From: Sclerotiophoma versabilis
Taxonomy: Eukaryota > Ascomycota > Dothideomycetes > Pleosporales > Didymellaceae
Assembly (NCBI GenBank): GCA_012274445.1
Contig: JAAROD010000033.1
Coordinates: forward strand, 558,001 to 622,000
Length of the DNA stretch: 64,000 nucleotides
Direction: 5' to 3'
Part shown: positions 1 to 12,364 of the stretch, one piece after another
How positions within the stretch are numbered: position 1 is the first letter of the stretch
Layout of the letters: every line of letters starts with the position of its first letter
The notes under the pieces: model-generated
Seen by the model: only the letters and a program-made list of their open reading frames with translations
The model's database searches: none
What the model was told of the DNA's origin: nothing
Program-made: the position numbers and the translations under genes

Positions 1-206
1 TGCTCTAGAGCTAACTAGAAGCTTATTATATTAGTATAATAGTAATAAGCAACTCTAATAGTAAGTAGGAGCTTACTTTAGATAGGTTATATAACCTACA
101 CAGATTTCCTATATATATAACAGATAGCTTTTGTCTAATCTTAAATAGGCACTAATTAAATACTATTAATTACCTAAGTATAGTTCTTTAAGCTTAATTA
201 TAATTA
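1..206 (+). repeat. Copia LTR, 3' part (RIPped)
   Basis: The stretch is nearly colinear with the Copia-C LTRs at 16590-16858 and 23907-24175, from the block starting CTCTAGAGCTAACTAG to the end AAGCTTAATTATA; differences are mostly C/T and G/A. The 5' part lies outside the window. It is followed directly, with no primer-binding site, by sequence matching the middle of a Copia pol gene. It is therefore either an LTR inserted into Copia-B or the product of a deletion. Confidence 0.8.
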
Positions 207-1425
207 TTATATATACTACTCTTAAGTGTGCTTATAACCTTACTTTTTTTTTAAATATAAGCTACTTTCTTACTACTCTTTAATTATTAATATAGTACTA
301 AAATAATTATATAAATTCTACCTATAGAGTTTTACTAAGTACTTTTAGTATACTAGAGAAGGTTATCTAGGCCTAGAGGCTCTTTAAGCTCTTATATAAT
401 AAGCGTATAGTATATATATTAATAGTATACTCTAAAAAGACTATAAGATTTATATAATAACCTATAATAGATAAGTAAACTTCTAGTAGAAGTAAGAAAG
501 GCCTACTAAACTCTTTTAGAGAATTAGCTAGAATTTATTTAATATACCTATAAAGAGAGGTAGTAAATTATAGATACTTTTAATTTAGAAGTACTATAGT
601 AGAACGCTCTTTTTATATATATTATAGAGAAAGACTTAAATTAAAATACTATATATACTTAAGAGCTTCTTATACTAGGTATATTTCTAGTATAAGCTCT
701 ATATCTATAAGATAAGCTAAGATAATAACATAGCTACTCTTCTATAATAAGAAAGCTCTAAATATAAGTACTAGGCACTTAATAAGAGAATAGATATTAA
801 GTATATACCTTTATATATATATAAGCTAAATAGAGTAGTAGAAAGAGTTAAATAGAAGATAATTACTAAATCTATTAAGATAAATAGTAGTATAAATTTA
901 CCTAAGAAGCTCTAGCTATAGGTTATTACTATAGTAATATAGCTCTATAATATAAGTCTAACTTACTTAAAAAAGCTATATAGCCTAAATAGAGAGCTTA
1001 ATTACTAGTTTACTTAATATTTCTGCTAGTATAAACTTAAGTAGGTAAGAGCTCTTATAGCTAATTTAAGACTTAATTAGAGTAGAATATATATATATAG
1101 CTACTAAGTATATCTCTTAAATTAAGATTAAGTAGCTAGGTATTATTAAAAAAGCTTTAAAGTTACTCTAAGAGGCTATATTAGATACCTAGTTAGTTAC
1201 TAAGCTTTTAATATATACTAGATATAGGTTCTTAAACTTAACTAGGTATTTATAATATATTATATAACTATTAATAAGAAGGTCTTTTATAATAAAATAA
1301 ATAAGTTAATAGCTCTCTTAGTTAAAGAAGAAGAAGTAGTTATATATATAATCTATATAGCTAGTAAGATAATAATTATAGAAGAAGTAACTAAGCTTCT
1401 TACTAAAGTAGACCTATTAATTAGC
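207..1425 (+). pseudogene. Copia-B left fragment: integrase-region pol remnant
   Basis: This is the colinear counterpart of Copia-A 3530-4755 (the integrase part of pol, between protease and reverse transcriptase), with many in-frame stops and TA-rich RIP character. It ends at TTAGC (1421-1425), where Copia-A is inserted. Its continuation resumes after 8926 with the same order as the uninterrupted paralogues. The gag and protease part is absent here. It is not functional. Confidence 0.8.
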
Positions 1426-1717
1426 TATTATATAAGCGAGCTGCTAGCTTACTACTAGGCTAAGCAAGGCGTTATTATATTAGAGCTAGGTATTACCTAA
1501 AGTATAAGCCTGTGCGCCTAAGCTTATAGCTAACCCTTAAGAAGCTTAGTAGTTAAGCTAACTATAGTTAAGCAGACCTGCTACTGCCTATAAGCTTAAT
1601 TCTAGAGTTACGTAACTAATAATATTTCCTTTATATATAAATAGTTATTACGTCTAGATAGATAGGCACTAATTAATTATTTAATTACCTAAGTATTATA
1701 CTATAAGCTTGTTAATA
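1426..1717 (+). repeat. Copia-A 5' LTR (292 bp)
   Basis: It aligns end to end with 8588-8879. The start reads TATTATATAAG against TGTTACACAAG in the 3' copy, which is what RIP of a TG...CA LTR gives. It ends GTTAATA against GTTAACA. Confidence 0.88.
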
Positions 1718-1731
1718 GTTATAAGCCTAGC
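1718..1731 (+). other. Copia-A primer-binding site (initiator tRNA-Met half-molecule type)
   Basis: The sequence GTTATAAGCCTAGC follows the LTR directly. Undoing C-to-T and G-to-A changes gives a match to the complement of the anticodon-stem region of initiator tRNA-Met (GGTTATGGGCCCAGC), the primer type known from Drosophila copia. The same site follows the 5' LTRs of Copia-C (16859) and Copia-D (32649). Confidence 0.75.
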
Positions 1732-2379
1732 TTCTAAAGAGTAGTAGATCTCTCTGCGCACTTAGCTAATTAAGCCTTTTAGATAATACTTAACTACTCT
1801 AATTAAAACTTTCTTTTACTCTACTACTAAACTAAACAATAGGTAAGCTAGTTAACTATAGCTTATAAGCTTTATTAGCTATACTAGCTAGTACCTACTA
1901 GCTATGCTATAGAAATAACTAGCCTAATTAGTATATTTAGCTTACCTAGCACGCTAAGCTACGCAATATATAGGATCTTGTTAACCTAGACACCTCTAAT
2001 GCACTAGGTATGTATAAAGAAGCCCCTAAGCTGCCTACTATTAGCTTAATTACAGAGCTAGGAGCTGCTAGGCATCTATTAACTAGCTTAACCTATAATA
2101 ACTACCTGTATGCACAAGCTACCTATAGCTAGTCTACCTAACCTACTAAAGCGCAATTAAGCTCTAAGGTATATAACTATAAGCTTACAAAATATAAAAT
2201 ATAAATAAGTAAGTAGGCTGCTAAGGTAGACTGTCTTTAAAAACTATAGAACTAGGTTAATACTATAGTAGCTCTATTAATTATCTTACTAGTAATAGTG
2301 CAGCTTATTACTAATAATAAAACTATACTATAATTACTTATATAAGCACTATACTAGGAGCTTGCTTCTACTATACTAA

Positions 2380-5300
2380 GTACTAAGAACTAAGTTAGAG
2401 TAGAGTATAGAGCCTACTTTAGAGTAGCTAGGTAAGAACGAGCTACTCTATAAGACTAGTACTAGAAGTAGTTATACCTATATATAAGAGCTAAGTCTTA
2501 TAAGCTTACAGAAGTTAATAGAGAGCTTACTATTTAAGATTTCCTTAATGCGTTAGAGTATAGAATTACTCTAGAATAAGCTTATACTATACACTAAAGG
2601 ATTATCTAGGATACTATCCTAGAGCTTAAAACGCTTAATTTAGACTAAGTAAGTAGGGTCTTTAGTAGCTTAATATATAAATATATAATTAGGTTAAGTA
2701 AAGACAACCTAGAGGTATTTACAACCTTTAGTAATTAATTAAACACCTAAGAAGCTCCTACAGGGAAGCCTAACAGCTTAAGTTTAAAATAAATAGGCTA
2801 TAGTTACCCCTGCAAGACTAAGAGTTATACCTACCTATAGAAACTAACACAGTGCTAAGCACTTAAGACTATAGTAATAGGCTTATCTTTACCTCTATAT
2901 AGACTAGGAGACTAAGCTTATTAGTAAATACTCTAGAAGCTTAATTATAGAGAGTTTAAAGACCTTAAGAAGGAAATTAAGTAACTTAGCTAGTACTTAA
3001 AAACTTACTACTTAATCTAGGCCTTAGGAGGTCCCTAACTAGTAGCTAGAATACTATAAGTTAAGTTTCTAGGTAATGTATAAGCAGCTCTAATTAACTT
3101 AAGAATAATAAGCACTCTTAGTAATACCTAGCTAATAAGAGAGACTCTAGGGGTATATAACCTTATAGATTTTAACACTTATCTACTTTCTAAAAGTATA
3201 ATTCTAGATAATAGAGCTACTATACACCTAGTTAACAGCGCTAAGTGCCTTATACCTAGGTCTTTCTGCCTATCTAATTCTAGTAATACTATAGAGGCAG
3301 GCACCTAAGCGTTTCCTATAGTAGGCTAAGAAGCTTATTTACTAAAGAACGCTCTTTATAGAAAGCGCGGCCTATATACTAAAAACCTACTTCTTTAGAA
3401 TATTATTATAGTTAAAGGTTTCTATATTAATATTATCTTAGAAGCTTAATTATAAGAAAAGAGGGTATAGTACCTAGGGCTTAATAGTACTCTGCAGGTA
3501 GAATATATTAAAAACCTTAATATAAGTATTGTATATACTACCTTATAGTATACTTATAACCTTACTTTCCTTAAATATAAACCTCTTTCTTACTATCCTA
3601 TAAGCCTTCTAAATATAGTAATAATAAAACAATTATATAACTCTTATCTCTATAGCTTAAGTAAGCGCCTCTAGTATACTAGAGCTAGCTACCTTAGCCT
3701 AAAAGCTCTATAAGTACTTATAAAGCATATATATAGCGTACGTATAGCTAGAGTACTCTAGAAGAATTATAAGAGTTATATAATAACCTATACTAAGCAG
3801 GTAGTATTATAAAGAAAGTATAAGAAACTAGCTTACCTCTTCTAGCAAATTAGCTAGAACCTGTTTAATATACCTCTAGGCTGTAGAGGTAAGTTATAAA
3901 TACTTTTAATTAAAGAGTACTATAGTAGGAAGCTCTTTATATACCTGCTGCAGAGAAAGACTTAAATTAAAATCTTCTAAGTTCTTACTAATTTTTTAAG
4001 CTAGGTAGCTACTTAGTATAAGCTTAAAATCTGTAAGATTAGCTAAGATAATAATATAGCTATACTACTATAGCAAGAGAGCTCTGTATATAAGCGCTAG
4101 GCGCTTAATATAGAGATTAATATTAAGTGTATACCTTTCTATACATATAAGCTAAATAGCGTAGTAGAAAGAAGTAGATAGAAGATAATTACTAAGTTAA
4201 TAAAAATAAAAAGTAGCATAAACCTACCTAAGAAGCTTTAGCTAGAGGTTGTTATAGCTACTATATAGCTCTATAATATAAGTCCTATACACTTAAATAA
4301 GCTATATAGCCTAAATAAAGAGCTTAATTAGTAGTTTATATAGTACTTTTAATAGTACTAACCTAAGTAGGTAAGAGCACTTATAGCTAATCTAAGACCT
4401 AATTAGAGTAGGATATATACGTATAGCTGCTAAGTATATCTCTTAAATAGAGAATAAGTAGCTAGCTATAATATAAGGAGCTTTAAAGTTACTCTAAGAG
4501 GTTATATTAGTTACCTTATTAGTTATTAAGCTTCTAATATATACTATATATAGGTACTCTAACTTAACTAGGTAATTATAACGCGTAATATAACCTTTAA
4601 TAAGGAGCTCTTTTATAACTAGGTTAATAAGTTAACTATGCTTCTAGTTATAAAAGTAGTAGAGGTTATAGAAGTTCTCTATAAGCCTAGTAAGATAGTA
4701 GATATAGAAAAAGTAATTAAGCTTCTTATTACTAAGAGAGAAGATCTATTACTTAAATTACTCTCTATATAACAGCTTAAGAGTAAGCTCTTAGAAAAAG
4801 CTTAATTAGTAGAAGGCTAGTCTAGTAATAAGTAAGCTTCTAAGGTAGAGACTATATAATTAGTTAGCTTAGCTAGTAAACTAATAGAAATCTATATAGG
4901 GCGCTAAGAACTAGGCCTTCTCTCCTCTAACCTAATACTAGAACCTAAGTAGCTAGTAGTAGGCAGAGAAGCTTCTATAGAGGAGTATCTGTCTAGAAGC
5001 TTATAGAAAGTGCACTCTACTATTAAAGAAGAGAGCCCTCTAGTAGGTAATAAGAATTATAATAATCTACTAATAAGAAAACCTAACTCTCTAATTATTT
5101 TTATACCTTCTTAGAGATTAATAAGAGTAGGTAAACTAACTATAAGCTATGCTAATTAGCGTAGAACTATTAGCTTACTAATATAATTAAGCTGCAGGCT
5201 ATATAACTAAGAGTATAATAAGCTTAGAGAAGATAATAGAGTAGGTATATATACTATAATAAGCTTAATAAAGTAAGATAGTTACTTTTAGCTACTTAGA

Positions 5301-7010
5301 AGCTTATTTAATTATATAAATAAGTATAGAAACTAGAGAAGAAACCTTATTATAATCTACGCAGTTATTATAGCCTTAGTAATAAGGTTAGAGAAACTAT
5401 TAGCTAAAAATAAGCAGCAGGTATACTATAACTAGCTTCTTCTAGTTTCTAATATATAGAAAGAGCTTACTAATTACCCTCTAGGTGCTCTATTCTACTA
5501 GGCCTATATAAAAGAGATTGTAACGCTTACTAAGAAAAATACCTAGAAAGAAATAGATAAAATAAGCTTCTAGGCTAGAGCTCTACTGCTTAAATAGGTA
5601 TTTACTTATAAGCTTAATTAAAACAGCTACTTTATAAAATATAAAGCTAGAATATACATACGCAGAGACCTCTAGGCAAAGAATTTAATTAAGTTAACCT
5701 ATACTATAATACTTACTATAAGGTTCTTCTATACTATAGTTACTGTAGTAGCTTAGTTTAATTTAGAGCTGCTGCAGTATAATATAAGCAGCGTGTTTCT
5801 TAATATAAGCTACTAAGACTAGCTACTAGTACTATATAAGCTGCCTAATAGATTTAAGAAGCCTAAGTAGGTAGTACTACTACTATAGGCTCTATATAGT
5901 CTCTAGGACTTCTCTATTCTATAGTATAAAGAGCTGTCTAGCACCCTCTAGAAGCTTAGTTTAACAGTGTTAAAAGAAGAGCTATACTTATTCTTTAATA
6001 ATAAGTAAAAGATTATCTTACTCTTCTATATTAATAATATTCTTCTTACCTATTATAAGGATAATTAAGTAACTATAGAGTAGTTAATAAGCTTATTAAT
6101 AGCTAAATATTAGATTATAGATTATAGAGCTACTAAATAGTTCTTAGAAGTTTATATTATATAAGATTAAGCAGCTTAAGTAATAACGCTCGCTTATAAC
6201 TCCTATATTAAGAAGCTTACTGCTAAGTTTAAGGTTTTAGAGAAGGGGTTACTTCTAAGCATCTTCTTTTCTATAATTAAGCTTTAGAAGTATATAAGAA
6301 AAGCTTTAAAGTAAGAAATTAAGGCTTATTAGGAGTAGGTTAAGTTAATATCATATACTATAATTATAATATAGCTAAACGTTGCGTATATAGCTTCTTA
6401 GCTGTCTTACTATCTTATAAATTCTAGAGCTGCTTACTTCTAAGTAGCTGCTTAAGTTATTAGCTACCTATATAGAACTAAGTACCTAGGTATATAGTAT
6501 AAAGCTTATTTAGGCAGCTAGCTTCTTATATACAGAGACGCTTTATTTACTAACAATAGTAAATTATATTAATTATCTTAGAAGTATATTATATAGCTCT
6601 TTAGTAGCCTAATTATATAGAAGGTAGCTAGGTAGTCTATAGTAACTACCTTAATAACTAAAGCTAAACTACTAGCTCTTAAGTATATAGCTAAGGAGAG
6701 TACTACTCTAAAGCAATTTCTCTATAAGCTCTGCCTTAGCCTAGAGGTTACTTAGAAGATATTCTATAATAATTAGTAAACTATATAGTTAGTAGTAGAA
6801 GAAAGTAAGTAGCTTACTACCTAGCTGCGCTATATAGATATATAGAATATATAGCTTAAATAAGAGTATATAAAAGGTACCTTTATAGTAACCTATATAA
6901 AAACAAGTAAGATACCTACTAATAGGTTAATAAAAGCACTTCCTAGGCAGGCTTATAAGTGCTTCTTAACCTACCTAAACCTTTATAATAGAAATAGTAA
7001 GGTATAATAG
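2380..7010 (+). pseudogene. Copia-A gag-pol remnant
   Basis: Recognisable landmarks survive among many stops. The protease block at 3195-3236 reads like ILDNRATIHLVNS (family: W-x-D-S-G-A-x-x-H). The RT start near 5594-5680 reads like VFTYK...KYKARI...RRDL. The RT catalytic box lies at 6027-6038, now Y-I-N-N instead of Y-V-D-D, each Asp-to-Asn being a RIP G-to-A change. The RNase H block TKAKLLALKYIAKE is at about 6658-6705, and the C-terminal block KTSKI...LIKALPRQAYK is near 6900-6960. The Copia order is clear; the protein is dead. Confidence 0.85.
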
Positions 7011-7049
7011 GTTATAGAGTTATAAAAAGAATAGTTAAAAGAGAGAGTA

Positions 7050-8330
7050 AATAATTAATTTAACTACTAGAGAGAATAACTCCCTCCTCTTAGGTGCCTA
7101 CTACTAAACTCCTAAATCTAGAGCTTCTCTCTTAGTTTCTATTAAAACTATAACTCTCTACTAGGAGCTTCTTTATTATATGCTAAGTAATATATAGGTC
7201 TGCAGACCTCTATAAGCTTATTAGCACTAAACTATATTATAGAAAAAGAATAGTAACCTATAGAAGTAGTTATACCTCTAGACGCTAGCAGCTTATTAGT
7301 AAGAGTAATACTAACTACCTTAAAGAGGCTAGAGCTATAAAAGCTGTTAGTTTATATACTATAAGCTTAAGAAGCTCTAGAACCTATATAGAGTAATAGG
7401 AATACTCTAAAGAGTACTAGAAGTAGTAGTAGGTATAGAGGCTAGTATTAGCTATGTTATAGCACTGCGCAGCTAAGCTGTTAACTAGCAGAGCATGCAC
7501 ACAGCCTAAGTAGAGCACAGTCCTGTGCTTACTCTATATAGTGCCTATAATAGGCGTAATAGTAGTAGTAGTAGTAGTAGTAGAGGCAGGAGCTAGCAGA
7601 GGTAGAGGCAGAGGTAGCAGCAGCAGTAGAGGAGGCAGCTAGAGGGGGGGCAGTAGTAACAGGTAAGAAGAGAAGGAGCTAGAGTCTCTAATAGAGCCTA
7701 GAGGCCTAGTAGAAGAAGCTTAAATAGCTAAAGCTAAACTACTAACACCTAAAGGTAAGACTAAGTAGTAGAAGTAGGTAGTAGGCGCATAAGGCGTAAG
7801 GAGCAGAGTGTAGGCAGTAGCAGCGCAGTTAGCAGTAGTAGTAGCAGCGCAGCAGTACTTAGTATTAGTAGTAGTAGTAGTAGCAGTGCGTATAAGGTGC
7901 TTAGACTTAGGTTCTTTATATCTAAAGTTAGCTAAATAGTTAAAAAGAGCCTAGGAAAGCTATATAAGAAGCTTAATTAGAAGCTATCTAAGCTAGTAAG
8001 AAAAGAGTAGCTACTTCTTAGCTATAACTTAAGCTTAAATAATAAGTTATAAGTAACTTAAGAGGTATAAGAAGCTTAAGAAGCTTATAGTAAGCAGCTA
8101 AATAGGTAGAAGAAGCTTAAATTAAAGGTAAAATAAGAGAGTACTTATAGCTATAGTAATAGACTTAGAGATAGTTAAAATTAGTAAAGGGGGCTAATTA
8201 TATAATAATTAGCCCTAGTAAAGATAAAGTAAGCTACTTACTCTACGCCTATGCTACGTATTACTATAAGATATTATATAAAAACTCTAACTATAAACAA
8301 ACTAGGTAATAGAGAAGTTAAAATTAAGTA
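7050..8330 (+). pseudogene. Copia-A 3' accessory region, Ser/Gly/Arg-rich remnant, unknown
   Basis: Between the end of pol and the 3' LTR lies over 1.2 kb that is not standard Copia pol. One frame reads through GASRGRGRGSSSSRGGS near 7588-7640 and serine runs near 7830-7895, ending in a block resembling YSYSNRLRDS near 8140-8180. Equivalent regions follow pol in Copia-B (11.25-12.3 kb) and Copia-C (22.3-23.4 kb), with the same order of a triplet tract, a KVS block and an acidic end. It may have been an extra ORF; no family is recognised. Confidence 0.45.
7557..7910 (+). repeat. GTA/AGC-rich triplet tracts
   Basis: Runs of GTA/AGT/GCA triplets lie at about 7560-7590 and 7830-7895. They occupy the same relative place as triplet runs in Copia-B and Copia-C, so they belong to the element's 3' region and probably derive from codon repeats (AGC/CAG) changed by RIP. 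Confidence 0.7.
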
Positions 8331-8587
8331 GATAGTACGCAGTTAAGCTATATATTTTAAGTTAAGCGTCTAGTAATATATAGAGCTGCTTAATATTATA
8401 AGGTTAAAGTAGAAGTATAAGCTAATATAAAAAGTTTATGCTAGTAAAATAAGCTTCTCTAATAATAATTAGAAGCTTAAAACAGCGCCTTATATAGAAA
8501 GTATAATAATTACTACTAAATAAAGTAATAAGCTATATAGTAGTTTATTAGACACTCTTTTATTTATAGAAGACTATCTAGAGGGTG

Positions 8588-8921
8588 TGTTACACAAGTA
8601 AGCTACTAGCTTACTACTAGGCTAAGTAAGGTATTATTATATTAGAGCTAGGTATTACCTAAAGTATAAGCCTGTGCGCCTAAGCTTATAGCTAACTCTT
8701 AAGAAGCTTAGTAGTTAAGCTAACTATAGTTAAGCAGACCTACTACTGCCTATAAGCTTAATTCTAGAGTTATATAACTAATAATATTTCCTTTATATAT
8801 AAATAGTTATTACGTCTAGATAGATAGGCACTAATTAATTATTTAAATACCTAAGTATTATACTGTAAGCTCGTTAACAATTATTTAATTACCTAAGTAT
8901 TATACTATAAGCTTATTAATA
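8588..8921 (+). repeat. Copia-A 3' LTR with 42-bp terminal tandem duplication
   Basis: Positions 8588-8879 match the 292-bp 5' LTR. Positions 8880-8921 repeat the last 42 bp (8838-8879) in tandem with a few substitutions. The target duplication TTAGC follows the second unit, so the duplication lies inside the element and is absent from the 5' LTR. Confidence 0.85.
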
Positions 8922-11825
8922 TTAGCTTATTTACTAAGTACTAGCTTAGAGGTAGTACTTATAGAGAACCTTAATTACTAGAAGGCTAGTCTAGTAGTAA
9001 AAGAGCCTCTAAGATAGATACTATATATATAGTAAGCTTAGCTAGTAAGCTACTAAAAATCTATATAGAATAATACTAAGAAATAGGTTTACTATTATCT
9101 AACTAAATACCTAAACTAGATTAGTTAAGTATAGGTAGAAAAGCTTTAAATAAGAAGAATCTAACTAGTAGCTTATAGAAAGTGTACTTAACTATTAAAG
9201 AAGAAAGTAAGCTAGTAGATATTAAGAATTCTAAAGATCTACTAAGACCTATATTACTATTTATTCTAATATATTCTTAAATAATAATATAAGTAGATAA
9301 GGTAAGTAGAAAATATATATATTAGTAGAGAATCTAAAGCCTACTTATAAGGTAGAGCTATAAAGTACTAGACTATTAGTATAATAAGCTTACTAATAAT
9401 AATAGAGTAGGCTAGTACTTTATAATAAGCTTAATATAGTAATATAGATACTTATAGCTAATCTAACCTTTATTTAATTATATAAATAAATATAGAAGTT
9501 AGAGAAGAAAGCTTATTACTATATATATAGTAACTATTACCTCTACTCTATAAAAAGAAAAGTAAGTTACCTAAATAGAGCTTCTAGTATACTATAATAA
9601 GCTCTTTTCACTACTAAAAAAGTAGAAGAATCTTACTTACTACCTATTAGGTGCTTTTTTCTATTAGTCTTATAAGAAAGAAATAGTAATAATTATAGAA
9701 AAGAAGATATAGGTAGAAGTAAACTAATTAAGTACTTTAATAAGGCTTCTACTACTTAAATAGGTCTTTACTTATAAACTAAACTAAAATAGATACTTTA
9801 TTAAGTATAAGGCTTAGATCTGCGTATATAGAGACCTTTAGGCTAAAGGTTTAATTATCTTAACCTATACTATAATACTTACTTCTAAATTATCTTAGAC
9901 TATAGTAGTAATTACAGCCTAATTTAACCTAGAGCTCTATTAGTATAATAGAGCTAGCGTGTTTCTTAATATAAGCTACTAGAAGTTTAGAATAAACCTT
10001 AAGTACTTTATAAATTACTAAATAGATTTAAGAAACCTAAGTAGGTTATTCTACTATTATAAGCTCTATATAGGCTATATAATTTACTAATTCTATAGTA
10101 TAAAAAGCTCTCTAGTATACTTTAGACGCTTAGTTTTATAGTAATAAAAAAGAAACCTTACCTCTTCTATAATACTAATCAGAAGATAGTACTACTCTTT
10201 TATATTAATAATATACTTCTTACCTACTATAATAATAATTAAGTAGCTACTAAATAGCTAATAAGCTTATTAATAAGTAAAGATTAAATTAAAGATTATA
10301 GAGCAGCTAAATAGTAATTAGGCGTTTAAATAATTAGAGACTAAGAGGCCTATACTATAACTCTTATATATAACACTTATATTAATAAGCTTACTACTAA
10401 ATTTAATATTATAGAGAATAGATTCTTTCTAAGTATTCTATTCCTAGTAGAAGAGCTTCTTAAATATAATAAAGAAGCTTTAAAGTAAGAGATTAAAGTA
10501 TTTTAAGAACGTGTTAGATCTATACTCTATATAGTAATTATAATCTAACTCGATATAGTATTTACTACCTCTTAACTATTCTATTATTTAATAAATCTAG
10601 AAGCAGCTTACTTTAAAGTAGCTACTTAGGTTATTACTTATCTATATTAAATAAAGTACCTAGATATAAGGTATAGTACTTATAAAGGTATTTAATACTT
10701 ATATATAGTAACGCGTAATTTACTAATAATTATAAAATATAATAATTATCTTAGAGCTATATTATATAGCTCTTTAGTAGTTTAATTATCTAGAAAGCTA
10801 TATATTAATTAATAGTAATAACTTCTACTACTAAAGCTAAATTACTTACTTTAGAGTATATAGCTAAGAAGTTAGTAGCTCTAAAATAATTCCTAAGAGA
10901 ACTTTAGCTAGACTTAGAAGTACTATAGAAGATTTTCTATAATAACTAATAAATTATCTAATTAGTAGTTAAAGAAAGTAAGTAGCTTACTACCTAGCTG
11001 CGCTATATAGATATTTAAAATATATAGTTAAAAGAAGAATATACTAAGAAAAATCTTTAAGTAACTGACTTTAAGACTAGTAAAATACTAGCTAATAGGC
11101 TTATAAAAGTACTTTTAAAATTAGCTTATAAGTACTTTTTATTATATTTAAACTTATATAGTATTAGTTAAAAGAAAGAAGAATTAGTTATAGAAAAAGA
11201 GTATATTAATAGAAAAAAAAAGCTCTAGAATTACTAGAAAGGATAACTTTCTCTCTTAATAAGTATAAGCCTTACTAAACTACTACTAGTAGCTCTTTTA
11301 AGTATATAACTAGTAGCTAAGAAGCTTATAAACATAAATTAGCTATGGATAAAAAAAATAACTCTCTTTTTATAGGTCTTAGTAGCTTAAAGAACCTACT
11401 TATAAGAAGTACTTAAAATAGGTACCTTTTTATAAGTAGGCTCTCTACTACCTAGATAGAAGTATATAGGTTAGTAGCCTACTATATACTTATTAGCTAC
11501 TATTATAAATAAAAATAGAGTTATTTACTAAAGTTATTACTCTACTAGAAGTAATAAGCTTCTCTACTAGTACTATTCTAAGCAGCTTAAGAGTAGGTAG
11601 CCTATAAGCTATTAGTTTAGTATTTATATACTTTATTTAAAAGAAAACCTATAGAGAATAGTAAGAGCACCTAAAGGTATAATACTAGTAGTACTTACTA
11701 TAGTAGCTAGTAGTAGTATTATCTATATATAGTATAACTAAGCTACTTACTAGTAGTATATTTATATAGTATATATAGAGAATTACTCTATATATACCTA
11801 GTATAGAAGTACCTAAGATAGAAAT

Positions 11826-11887
11826 AGAAAGTATAGAAGTAGGTAGTAGTAGTAGTAGAGGTAGTAGTAGTAGCATAGTAGTATAGA

Positions 11888-11937
<50 letters not shown>

Positions 11938-11940
11938 ATA
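11826..11940. repeat. (GTA)n microsatellite
   Basis: Two blocks of GTA triplets; the longer, near 11888-11938, is almost uninterrupted. It lies in the 3' accessory region of Copia-B. A short ORF reading through it on the minus strand is low-complexity and not called as a gene. Confidence 0.9.
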
Positions 11941-11957
11941 GCTAAAGAAGTAGCTAA

Positions 11958-12030
11958 AGCTATAACTATAGGTATAGATATAGTTATAGTTATAGTTATA
12001 GGTATAGGTATAGGTATAAGTAAGCTAGTA
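11958..12030. repeat. GTTATA/GGTATA hexamer array
   Basis: Tandem hexamers drift from ATAGTT to ATAGGT units over about 70 bp, directly after the GTA tract. It is a simple repeat inside the Copia-B remnant. Confidence 0.75.
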
Positions 12031-12364
12031 GTACTATAGTAAGTAGTATAAGTATAAGAGGTAGTAGTAGTATATATAAGGTACTTAGCTTTAGATTCTC
12101 TTTATATAAAAGTTAGTAAAATTTAAAATAAGCTAGAAAATAGTAATAGTAGAATTAATTAAATACTATCTATTAAAGACTTAGGCTAAAAAATATACCT
12201 AACTAAAAAGAAGACTAGAAAGGTTAAAAAAAGTAGTTAGAAAGTACTAAAGCTACTTAAAAAGCTACTAAAGAATATAGAAAATATATAAAAGCTAAAT
12301 TAGTATACTTATAGCTATACTAATAAAGATAACTAGAAAATTAGAAAAATTAAGTAGATAGATA

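Larger units (their letters stand above)
1426..8921 (+). mobile_element. Copia-A, complete RIPped Ty1/Copia retrotransposon nested in Copia-B
   Basis: The element is bounded by LTRs 1426-1717 and 8588-8921 and by a 5-bp target duplication TTAGC at 1421-1425 and 8922-8926. A primer-binding site follows the 5' LTR and a short G-rich tract (8581-8587) precedes the 3' LTR. The internal order is gag, protease, integrase, RT, RNase H, as in Ty1/Copia (Pseudoviridae). All reading frames are broken by RIP-type transitions. Copia-B sequence resumes on both sides, so Copia-A is the younger of the two. Confidence 0.9.
8922..12364 (+). pseudogene. Copia-B right fragment: RT, RNase H and 3' region
   Basis: This continues Copia-B after the nested Copia-A. 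It matches Copia-A from about 4760 onward. The RT start resembling KW.FTYK...KYKA is near 9757-9830, the catalytic box Y-I-N-N near 10200-10212, the RNase H block TKAKLLTLEYIAKK near 10830-10875 and the C-terminal ADGLTKAL-like block near 11085-11135. A non-pol 3' region follows, with triplet repeats and an end resembling the other Copia 3' regions near 12300-12350. RIP has broken all frames. Confidence 0.75.

Noticed and set aside
11685..11876. 63-codon minus-strand ORF rich in Leu/Ile/Tyr
   Set aside because: It reads through a GTA microsatellite in a RIPped element; low complexity only.
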